Shown here: positions 45,238 through 52,202 of the stretch, piece by piece
Numbering within the stretch: the first letter of the stretch is position 1
Layout: each line of letters begins with the position of its first letter
NCBI RefSeq assembly: GCF_029026145.1
Contig: NZ_CP119078.1
Location: 1,441,001-1,505,000, forward strand
Direction: 5' to 3'
Length of the DNA: 64,000 bases
DNA from: Legionella cardiaca
GTDB taxonomy: Bacteria > Pseudomonadota > Gammaproteobacteria > Legionellales > Legionellaceae
Translations under genes and position numbers: made by a program
The notes under the pieces: model-generated
What the model was told of the DNA's origin: nothing
Database searches by the model: none
Seen by the model: the letters and a program-made list of their open reading frames with translations, nothing else

Positions 45238-45314
45238 GCGCCCGTAGCTCAGTTGGATAGAGTATCTGGCTACGAACCAGGGGGTCGGAGGTTCGAATCC
45301 TTCCGGGCGCGCCA
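45238..45314 (+). tRNA. tRNA-Arg(ACG)
   Basis: The 77-nt gene has acceptor arms GCGCCCG and CGGGCGC, the D-arm AGCTCAGTTGGATAGAG, anticodon loop CTACGAA (anticodon ACG, read as ICG) and T-loop GGTTCGAATCC. CCA is encoded. It follows tRNA-Ser after 9 bp. Accessory genes begin directly downstream, so its 3' end is a possible integration site. Confidence 0.95.
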
Positions 45315-45407
45315 TCTTTAGAATCAAAAGAATCCAAATCACTCCGAAATACAGGCCAAAGCACGGAAGTCCTTGGCCCGGAAGTGTTCGAATCGAAAGA
45401 GGTTCGA

Positions 45408-45450
45408 CAAAATGCGAAGCGAAGAGCGCAAAGCGCGGCGAAGCATTTTG
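45408..45450. repeat. Hairpin region downstream of the tRNAs
   Basis: CAAAATGC (45408-45415) and GCATTTTG (45443-45450) flank a purine-rich segment that contains AGCGC-AAA-GCGC; GCGCACTGAAGTGCGT-like pairs follow on the minus strand. This cruciform-rich stretch lies between tRNA-Arg and the glycine-zipper gene and probably ends the tRNA transcript. No gene is seen in 45315-45477. Confidence 0.45.
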
Positions 45451-45477
45451 GACGCACTTCAGTGCGCCCGAAGGCTA

Positions 45478-45693
45478 TTACTCACTCCAAAACAAAACAT
45501 TCCATATGGTACCGAACATTGTACCCAGCGCGGCACCAGCAGCTGTACCGAGCTCTGGAAAAACCAATGAGCCCAAGGCTGTTCCTATAGTAGCCCCGGC
45601 AGCCGAGATCCCTGCTATGATTACAGCAATAATGCCAACACCCACTCCTGTTTTTTGAGCTGTAATCTTTGATTTTTTATTCGGCGCTTTCAT
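45478..45693 (-). CDS. Glycine-zipper microprotein (71 residues)
   Basis: GGGGGAATT lies just before the ATG, so translation is likely. The protein has a cationic N-terminus (MKAPNKKSKITAQK). It continues into two glycine-zipper helices (GVGVGIIAVIIAGISAAGATIG, then LGTAAGAALGTMFGTIWNVLFW) around a Phe-Pro turn, ending in SE. This is the layout of small pore-forming or membrane-embedding peptides, including some class II bacteriocins and microcins, but also of outer-membrane glycine-zipper proteins. There is no double-glycine leader and no cleavable signal peptide. Its neighbours are the tRNA pair and a divergent effector candidate. Confidence 0.65.
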   Translation of the reverse strand: MKAPNKKSKITAQKTGVGVGIIAVIIAGISAAGATIGTALGSLVFPELGTAAGAALGTMFGTIWNVLFWSE

Positions 45694-45891
45694 AATTCCC
45701 CCATATGAAATAATACACAGACAGTATAATATTTATTCTTTTTTGTTATGTTAATTGTCTTACGTAATTTTACCCACTATACCTCTAGGCCGGGCTCTAT
45801 TATTTATAGATTAGGATATGAAATATAAGAAGTTATGAAGTATTAGGTAAACAAATTTATGACATTTATTTTGATAAAAACTCTCCTCACA

Positions 45892-45911
45892 CATAATATT
45901 TCCTTAAGCTT
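45892..45911 (+). promoter_or_regulatory. PmrA-type box upstream of the OTU-like gene
   Basis: CATAATATT-TC-CTTAAGCTT gives two copies of cTTAATatT with 2 bp between them, matching 8/9 and 7/9 positions, 53 bp before the start codon. A direct repeat TTAATCA (45924-45930 and 45940-45946) lies between it and the gene. Confidence 0.6.
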
Positions 45912-45964
45912 GATGATTTATTATTAATCAGAACTCTTCTTAATCATTTCTTATAGGTAAAGGT

Positions 45965-48190
45965 ATGTTATCTGTCGATAACAGCGGTCGTGGCAATTGT
46001 ATGTATTACGCGTATAGCATTTCATTAATGTATTTTTTGCGCGCCCAAAAAAGTAAAGAAATAGTTGAAGATATTCTGACTAAACTAAAACTTAATGAAA
46101 GTCAGAAAGCTGAACTAAACAAATTATTATCTAAAGATCCCCGCCAACAGTTCACAAAAACAGAAATTGAAACAATTATTGAGCCTATTCTTGGAAGAGC
46201 AACAAGAGATTTGGCAGCAGAACATACAAAAGTTGAATTTAAGGCAGATCCCCCTGCCACTTCATTATTTACAGCCACCAAATATGGTCTGGAATATTAC
46301 ATTAAGCAATCATTGAAAGCTATTAAATCAGATTTTTCTGACCTTATCACTCATGAATTCAATAATAGAAATTTTACTGAGGCTGAGATATATCGAGTTC
46401 CTGATATGAAAGTGGCATTGGAAAAATTTGCTGCAACAATAATGCCTGATGTTGTAAAGAAACTTGAACAACAATGGGGACTAAAGGAAGAAGAGCTTAA
46501 AGAGCAAACTAAACCTCCTGCTAAGCTCACTGAATCTGATATCAAATTTCATCAGGCCCATATTCTAGACAATATTCTCAGAGAAAAGACTATTGCTTTT
46601 TTTCTAGAAGATGATGATCGCTATCTTAATAAGTATAAAGAGCACTTAAAAGAAGAGTTTGTTTGGGGTACAGAAGAAACATTGATGGTTTTGCACCGTG
46701 CCATTCAAGGAGAATGCATGGAGCGCAATAAGGGTGGAAGTATTGATACCTTCTATGACACAATTATTGTGTTACATCTCCATAGAAATAACGCCAGTCC
46801 TTTTTTCCAAGAGGGCGAGCCTGAAATAATTATTAATCATTATGGGAATCATTGGACTTCCAAGATTCCGGAAACAATATTTCAGCCTGAAACCAAAGCT
46901 AAAAAAAGTAATCAGGTCCAGCAAGAATGTATGATTAATCTAATTATTCATAATGATGCTCTTGTTCCTGCTTTTTCAGCCGACTCAAAAATTCAAGATT
47001 ATTTTCGTTTGAAAGGCATTCCCTTTTCAACTAAAGATAAACAAACTATTGTGTCTAGATATGATTTAGTTTCTTTTTTTAATTTTATAAAAATTCAGGC
47101 TAATGACAGCCCCTTTTGTTTTAAATTATCTAGTGAGACAAAAGCACAATTACCTTTCTTAAGGTCTTTTCTACATTGGGAAGAACAGTTCGCACTTGAA
47201 CAAGCTTTTTCACTGGATCTCACCTCCCTCCAAGAAGCAGATAAAATGCAATCTGATCTCGGAACTGAAGCTACAGATAAAAAAGCATCTGATGTAGGAG
47301 CTGAAACAACGGCTACCAAACAATCTGATGTAGGAGTCGAAACAACCACTACCAAGCAATCCAAAGTAGAAGCTGAAACAACCACTACCAAACAATCCAA
47401 AGTAGAAGCTGAAACAACCACTACCAAACAATCCAAAGTAGAAGCTGAAACAACCACTACCAAGCAATCCAAAGTAGAAGCTGAAACAACCACTACCAAA
47501 CAATCCAAAGTAGAAGCTGAAACAACTACTACCAAACAATCCAAAGTAGAAGCTGAAACAACGACTGCCAAGGAATCTGGTCTAGGTAGGAAAACAGCAG
47601 ATAAAAAGCCATCTGACTTTAGTGACAAAGTGGCACATATAGCAAAACATGACCTAGAAGATTATACAGCGCATAGACAACAATCAGATTTCTCAGAGAG
47701 TAAATTTGAGACAGCATCTAATAAGCAACCCCATTTAGAAAAAGCACTTGAAGAACAGAGTAAAAAACAACATCAATTATTTATTGAATCAACGAAATCC
47801 AGAATTGATAATGCATTAGCAACACTTACAAGTAAAATTGGTAAAATTGACCAGCATTATTCCTTGGATGCGACTATAAAAGCACGAGCGCTGTTATTAA
47901 AATTACAGGCAGCCAAAATCAAGTATTATGAAGCTTTAAGAAAATCAACACCTGGTATTGACGTAGCAAATGCAGGGAAAGAATTTAGAAGAGCTTGTGA
48001 AAAAGCAATCACCGAAGCAAAATCGGAGCTTGAAAAGGATCTGGATTGGGGGCCTTATCTACAAAATCTATTAAAAGCGTTAGTTAATGCAGTGACTCGT
48101 AGCTCCTTCTTTACCCTTAAAAAGTCAGTTTCCAATGAGAACATTGAGCAAGCAGAGCAGACTTTAGTATTGACCGAATTCACCCCTTAG
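45965..48190 (+). CDS. OTU-like deubiquitinase, candidate Dot/Icm effector
   Basis: The 741-residue protein opens with VDNSGRGNCMYYAYSISLMY, an OTU-type cysteine protease start with Asp5 and Cys12 as catalytic candidates. NHYGNHW follows at residues 291-297, the usual OTU histidine followed by Trp. The roughly 280-residue insertion between Cys and His is as in the Lot/Ceg23-type deubiquitinases of L. pneumophila, which remove host ubiquitin. Residues 430-549 are ten 12-residue repeats. The C-terminal 140 residues are helical, with WGPYLQNLLKALVNAVTR near the end, shared with the next gene. AGGTAAAGGT precedes the ATG, and a PmrA-type box lies upstream. Confidence 0.78.
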   Translation: MLSVDNSGRGNCMYYAYSISLMYFLRAQKSKEIVEDILTKLKLNESQKAELNKLLSKDPRQQFTKTEIETIIEPILGRATRDLAAEHTKVEFKADPPATSLFTATKYGLEYYIKQSLKAIKSDFSDLITHEFNNRNFTEAEIYRVPDMKVALEKFAATIMPDVVKKLEQQWGLKEEELKEQTKPPAKLTESDIKFHQAHILDNILREKTIAFFLEDDDRYLNKYKEHLKEEFVWGTEETLMVLHRAIQGECMERNKGGSIDTFYDTIIVLHLHRNNASPFFQEGEPEIIINHYGNHWTSKIPETIFQPETKAKKSNQVQQECMINLIIHNDALVPAFSADSKIQDYFRLKGIPFSTKDKQTIVSRYDLVSFFNFIKIQANDSPFCFKLSSETKAQLPFLRSFLHWEEQFALEQAFSLDLTSLQEADKMQSDLGTEATDKKASDVGAETTATKQSDVGVETTTTKQSKVEAETTTTKQSKVEAETTTTKQSKVEAETTTTKQSKVEAETTTTKQSKVEAETTTTKQSKVEAETTTAKESGLGRKTADKKPSDFSDKVAHIAKHDLEDYTAHRQQSDFSESKFETASNKQPHLEKALEEQSKKQHQLFIESTKSRIDNALATLTSKIGKIDQHYSLDATIKARALLLKLQAAKIKYYEALRKSTPGIDVANAGKEFRRACEKAITEAKSELEKDLDWGPYLQNLLKALVNAVTRSSFFTLKKSVSNENIEQAEQTLVLTEFTP
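47252..47611 (+). repeat. Ten tandem 36-bp repeats within the OTU-like gene
   Basis: Ten in-frame units of 12 codons encode SxVxAETTTTKQ-like repeats. Six central units read SKVEAETTT(T/A)K(Q/E) and are nearly identical in DNA; the outer units (SDLGTEATDKKA, SDVGAETTATKQ, SDVGVETTTTKQ, SGLGRKTADKKP) have diverged. The repeats form a flexible Thr/Lys/Glu linker between the protease domain and the C-terminal region, and copy number is likely to vary between strains. Confidence 0.95.
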
Positions 48191-48198
48191 GTAAGATT

Positions 48199-49122
48199 TT
48201 ATAAGTGTTTATCTAGCGAATTTAAGTTAGACTCATCCACACCACCTGTTTCGGGATTATCTACGGGTTCATCTAAATCGCTTGTCCCAGGCTCATTTGA
48301 GTCGTTCTCTTCAACATTCTTTTTAATATCATTTTTAAGCTTGTTCATATTGTCTTTAATAGAGTTATTAAAGAAGGAAAAATGAGTTTCCTGCCTTGTA
48401 ACTGCAGTAATAATTGCTTGGGCAATTTTATCTAGAATTTTTCTCCATCCTTTGGGCTCCAAAACAAGGTAGGCTGCAGAAAAGACTTTCTTCAAATTTT
48501 CTTGAAAAATCTTTCCATTGTTGTCAGCCAAATATTGAAAAGTACTTTGTTTAATACCGTCTATTAAATTCTTTACAGAGTCACTACAATCATACTCATC
48601 CTCGTTATTAAACTCCCTCTCCTTTTTCTCTAGAAAAGCAATCTTATTATTAACAATTGTTGTGAGATTAAAAATCTTCTCATTTTGCATTAATATCCTG
48701 GCAAGCGCTTCAAATCGAGCATGAATCGGTGCCCAGCTTTCTTTTGCAGGCAGATGTAGTTTGTCAATTTCCATTATTTTGACCAAATAAGATTGGCCTA
48801 TTTCCTTTTCAAAAGCTTTCTTCATACAGGCTAACATCTCATCTGTACTAAATTTTTCTAGAGCTATTTCCACTGGAATTCTTTGTATATGCGCTGTATC
48901 TTTGGCCCAAATTAAAGATAAAGCAGTAGTAATTTTAAAAGCAATCAAATAAAATTCCTCAATTTCTTTTATGTCCTCAATATTAAGATTTACAAGTCGT
49001 ATAAAGAGCTCATTTTTAGAATTTTGAAGAATATCCTCTACATTTTCGACGCATATTTTGGCCCGAATATCATCTTTTAATTTTTCATATTCTTCATAGG
49101 TATGGAATTCAGAAATAGGCAT
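48199..49122 (-). CDS. Hypothetical protein, candidate Dot/Icm effector
   Basis: The ATG at 49122 follows GGAAGGCAAA and gives 307 residues (the frame extends to 49143). The protein is helical and hydrophilic without signal peptide or membrane segment. Near residue 235 it has GWRKILDKIAQAIITAVTR followed by SFF, the same pattern as the C-terminus of the OTU-like protein. The last 40 residues are strongly acidic and rich in Glu, Asp, Ser and Asn, a typical Dot/Icm secretion signal composition. A PmrA-type box lies 44 bp upstream. It converges on the OTU-like gene with 8 bp between stops. Function unknown. Confidence 0.75.
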   Translation of the reverse strand: MPISEFHTYEEYEKLKDDIRAKICVENVEDILQNSKNELFIRLVNLNIEDIKEIEEFYLIAFKITTALSLIWAKDTAHIQRIPVEIALEKFSTDEMLACMKKAFEKEIGQSYLVKIMEIDKLHLPAKESWAPIHARFEALARILMQNEKIFNLTTIVNNKIAFLEKKEREFNNEDEYDCSDSVKNLIDGIKQSTFQYLADNNGKIFQENLKKVFSAAYLVLEPKGWRKILDKIAQAIITAVTRQETHFSFFNNSIKDNMNKLKNDIKKNVEENDSNEPGTSDLDEPVDNPETGGVDESNLNSLDKHL

Positions 49123-49166
49123 TTTGCCTTCCAAATAAAACAATATTCTTTTAATTTTATTTTATT

Positions 49167-49186
49167 ATTATTAAATAAATATTAAG
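49167..49186 (-). promoter_or_regulatory. PmrA-type box upstream of the 307-residue effector candidate
   Basis: On the minus strand the site reads CTTAATATT-TA-TTTAATAAT: the first half is a perfect cTTAATatT and the second matches 7 of 9, with the correct 2-bp gap. It ends 44 bp before the start codon, followed by A/T-rich sequence that can supply a -10. Confidence 0.68.
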
Positions 49187-49370
49187 GTCATTTCGCAAAA
49201 TCATTGATCACGATAATCCCTTTTAATTTTTTGATACAAAATCTCTTCCTCATCTAACTTTGATGACTTTTAGATTCTGCGTATAGAGGGCAGAACATAG
49301 ATATTGGGATATGGTATTAAGAAAGGAAATCGTTTATTGTCAGTAATAACCAATATAATCTTTTAAAATC

Positions 49371-51032
49371 ATGACTGAGACAAAAAAAGGAATGTTAATT
49401 TTTCTAGTTCTAGGATTGTTATTAGGTAGCGTGACTGATATTTTACATTACTTTAATAATACAAATAGTTTCTTTTATAGCACAATCCTGCTTTTCTGTT
49501 TATTTTATGGTTTAAGTTACAATGAAAAAAATAATTTTCGGTTAATACTAACTAGCCTTGGTTTAGCAATATTACTGGCATCGCCGTTTATACCGCTCCA
49601 TCTTTCCTTAAAACCTACCCTATCAGAACTAGCCAATAATCTCGAACAAATCATCTCTTTTCTGATTTTATTTCCTTTGGTGGCTTATGTAGGTCATTCT
49701 TTTCATTATGCTTATCATCATGATAATAGCTGGCGTATGAGGTATCCAACCCTCTTTTCTGCAGTATGGGATAGTTTTATTCTACTGATTGCGGCAAGTA
49801 TCTTTTCTGGCATTGCAAAATTGTTGCTTATTTTAGCCGCGGGTATGTTTAAAACAGTAGGTAATGATCTTTTATGGAATTTATATTATAACAATTTTAA
49901 TGTGTATGTTCTCATTAATACAGTACTCTTTTTCATAGGTTTAGGGATTGCTCATCAACACAAAAAAACCATTCATAGTTTACGCTTTTTACTCTTGCGA
50001 ATGATGCATTTTTTGCTACCGCTCCTAGCTGTAATTTCAATTATCTATTTTCTTTTATATCTAAATGCAATAGCACAGCCTGTACAAAACACCCTGATAG
50101 CACCCGAATATCTATTAGCCAGCCTGGTAATAATAGGAATTATCTTTTTTAATGCACATTTTCAAACAGGGAATGAGCAAATTCACCCTTCGCTTTGGTT
50201 ATCTCTATTACTCAAAGTTTATCGCGTAGTTTTGTTCTGTCTTTGCGCAATTCTTAGCTATCGTCTTATCCAATTTTATAGTCTCCCTATCAATTTTGGC
50301 TTATGTCTGCTCGTTGCTTTGCTCTATTGTGCCTCTTACGCCAATGCTGCATTTATGCCAGCAGATATTCAACGACGTTGGATAACCTCTGGCAATAAAA
50401 TTATTGCATTATTTTTCTTACTTGCAATGCTATTATTAAACAACCCCTTTTATCCTATTCATACCAAAATAGGTTTTGCAAAAACCACACACCAACAGAC
50501 TCTTTTTCAGTCAGGACCAATTATACCTCCTGTAGCACCTGCAATGGCCTCAGCGGGATTAACGATTGATCAAGTAATTACAGACATTGATAAACAACTA
50601 GCAAAATTAAATTTATTCTGGACAAAAGAACAAGGGCAAAAAAATTTTGTTGCCGGCTATCGTAATGACAAGACCCTCTATATTTGTCGCGCACAATATA
50701 ATAACGGCTATCAAATTGGCTTATTTTTTGATAATCAATGTGTTATTACTTATGCAGGACAATCATTTTCAAGCGACAATTATCAGATTCTTGCAACCCA
50801 TGATAAAACACCCGCATTTTGGACAGCTTATCCCAGTAAATTTCCCATGCTTGGTCTTGGAGCTGAGCCGACACAAGAAGGAATTCGAATTTTATATGCT
50901 TGTCAGATTAAACTAAATGAACGATTTTATGTGGGTAAAGTGGTAGCTGGTTTTTGTAATGTTGCACTAAATAACAGAGAATTTGTTTCTCCAATTCAAA
51001 CCGTGTTAGCAAGTCCCTCTAATACTCAATAA
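49371..51032 (+). CDS. DUF4153 membrane protein
   Basis: This 553-residue inner membrane protein has about eleven to twelve hydrophobic helices in its first 370 residues and a soluble C-terminal domain of about 170 residues (from TLFQSGPI). The helix with LLLILAAGMFKTVG and the flanking pattern fit the DUF4153 family, whose function is unknown. It is a single gene followed by a strong hairpin. Start at ATG 49371; no clear ribosome-binding site is seen. Confidence 0.75.
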   Translation: MTETKKGMLIFLVLGLLLGSVTDILHYFNNTNSFFYSTILLFCLFYGLSYNEKNNFRLILTSLGLAILLASPFIPLHLSLKPTLSELANNLEQIISFLILFPLVAYVGHSFHYAYHHDNSWRMRYPTLFSAVWDSFILLIAASIFSGIAKLLLILAAGMFKTVGNDLLWNLYYNNFNVYVLINTVLFFIGLGIAHQHKKTIHSLRFLLLRMMHFLLPLLAVISIIYFLLYLNAIAQPVQNTLIAPEYLLASLVIIGIIFFNAHFQTGNEQIHPSLWLSLLLKVYRVVLFCLCAILSYRLIQFYSLPINFGLCLLVALLYCASYANAAFMPADIQRRWITSGNKIIALFFLLAMLLLNNPFYPIHTKIGFAKTTHQQTLFQSGPIIPPVAPAMASAGLTIDQVITDIDKQLAKLNLFWTKEQGQKNFVAGYRNDKTLYICRAQYNNGYQIGLFFDNQCVITYAGQSFSSDNYQILATHDKTPAFWTAYPSKFPMLGLGAEPTQEGIRILYACQIKLNERFYVGKVVAGFCNVALNNREFVSPIQTVLASPSNTQ

Positions 51033-51072
51033 AGTGATCTGCCTCTGGTTTCTTATCAAGCAATATGAGTTT

Positions 51073-51103
51073 AGCCCCTCATTACACAAAACAATGGGGG
51101 GCT
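51073..51103. terminator. Bidirectional terminator after the DUF4153 gene
   Basis: AGCCCCTCATT (51073-51083) pairs with AATGGGGGGCT (51093-51103) over 11 bp with one G-U pair, followed by TTAAG. It lies between the convergent DUF4153 and repeat-protein genes. Confidence 0.75.
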
Positions 51104-51133
51104 TTAAGTAAAACAATATGATAAACAAAACTA

Positions 51134-51454
51134 TTAATGAGTTGTACTAGAGTCTGTGTCGCTACTAGTGTTGGTATCCATACCAGTGCTAGTGCCACTA
51201 TCTGTACCAGTGCTAGTGCCGCTATCAGTGCTTGTGCTAGTACCACTATCTGTGCTTGTGCTAGTACCACTATCTGTGCTTGTGCTAGTACCACTATCTG
51301 TGCTTGTGCTAGTACCACTATCTGTGCTTGTGCTAGTACCACTATCTGTGCTTGTGCTAGTACCACTATCTGTGCTTGTGCTAGTGCCAGAGCTAGCATA
51401 GCCTACAGTGCTCAAAGTTGTTGCTACGAATAGAATAGCAATTAATTTTTTCAT
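51134..51454 (-). CDS. Secreted Ser/Thr-rich repeat protein
   Basis: The 106-residue protein has a clear signal peptide (MKKLIAILFVATTLSTVGYAS). Its mature part is almost only the 8-residue unit GTSTSTDS: seven exact copies, three degenerate ones and a short STTH tail. GGAAG precedes the ATG. It would be an extended acidic, hydroxyl-rich surface or periplasmic peptide, potentially heavily modified, for example by glycosylation. The minus strand is the real gene: only this frame has a signal peptide and ribosome-binding site, while the other frames stay open because the 24-bp unit is a multiple of three. Function unknown. Confidence 0.7.
   Translation of the reverse strand: MKKLIAILFVATTLSTVGYASSGTSTSTDSGTSTSTDSGTSTSTDSGTSTSTDSGTSTSTDSGTSTSTDSGTSTSTDSGTSTGTDSGTSTGMDTNTSSDTDSSTTH
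51149..51388 (-). repeat. Tandem 24-bp repeats in the Ser/Thr-rich gene
   Basis: Ten units of 24 bp, of which the seven upstream ones are nearly identical in DNA; the last three have diverged. The array is prone to slippage and could vary in length between isolates. Confidence 0.95.
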
Positions 51455-52202
51455 TATTATCTTCCTTGTTGATTGTACGATTCAATTTAGAGTAAACACA
51501 TTTTAAATTTGCTCATAAAATGCCTCATTTGCCCTTGTCGTGCTTTATACTCAGCAGCTATACAATCTTCATATAAAGACGTGGAAAACGGCGCATAGAC
51601 AATTTAATTTCACACATTAGATGCATTTACCTTGCGCTTCAAAGTATAGCTAATATTTTAAATAATAAAGCAATATTATTTATGGGTACCAGTATTTTTC
51701 CATTCAGACCAAGATTTTTTATGCGTTGCAATAAAGTTTGCTCACAATAATAAAATTGCAGTAAAAATTTTAAGCGCACCACATAGAAAGGTGCCAGATC
51801 TGGATCGTTTCTAACGATGGTCACCAAATTATAAAAAGGTGGGACTGCAGCATGACGAGCCAAATCTCTCTTCAAAACTTATCTCGTCGGCATAAATTCT
51901 TGCACTAAACAGGGGGTATATCGGAGTACCATCACAATTGAAAGTAGTCTCTACAACAGCCAAGGTTTGAGTCAAACTCAATAATAACCTTAAAAAAAGC
52001 AGTTACAGCTGTCCCTAGCTCATGGGAGCTCTTTTCAAAATGCGTGCCTAATCTAGAAAGATAATGAAGTCGCTATCAAGAGATTTGAAACAGGAAATAA
52101 CCGGGAAAGTACGCATTAGTCCACAACTATTCTATAGTTAAAACAAAGAAGTTATTCAAAACAAGCATCTAAAACTATTAAAGAATCACAGGCCCGAAAT
52201 AT
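51455..52202. other. Gene-poor region upstream of the NHLM exporter
   Basis: This stretch of almost 750 bp has no convincing gene. The longest frame is a TTG-initiated minus-strand ORF (51639-51875, 78 residues, beginning MKRDLARHAAVPPFYN), bounded by a stop immediately upstream; it may be a gene remnant. On the plus strand there are very short frames: MTSQISLQNLSRRHKFLH at 51853 and a 25-residue one at 52064-52141 (MKSLSRDLKQEITGK...) preceded by AGAAAGAT. Neither has a recognisable precursor leader. Confidence 0.5.

Noticed and set aside
45011-45457. Minus-strand frames over the tRNA-Ser and tRNA-Arg genes (148 and 78 residues, with GFEPPTP-like text)
   Set aside because: These are the well-known antisense translations of tRNA genes; both tRNAs fold perfectly on the plus strand.
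45373-45590. Plus-strand frames downstream of tRNA-Arg
   Set aside because: They overlap the hairpin-rich tRNA trailer and the opposite strand of the glycine-zipper gene, with arginine-rich random composition.
47095-47628. Minus-strand frames (177 and 109 residues) opposite the 36-bp repeats
   Set aside because: They are shadows of the repeat array within the OTU-like gene, without start signals.
51082-51433. Long frames in the other frames of the 24-bp repeat array
   Set aside because: The unit length is a multiple of three, so every frame stays open. Only the minus-strand 106-residue frame has a signal peptide and ribosome-binding site.
51639-51875. 78-residue minus-strand frame with TTG start
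   Set aside because: A stop lies directly upstream, no ribosome-binding site is visible, and I recognise no family; kept only as a possible gene remnant.
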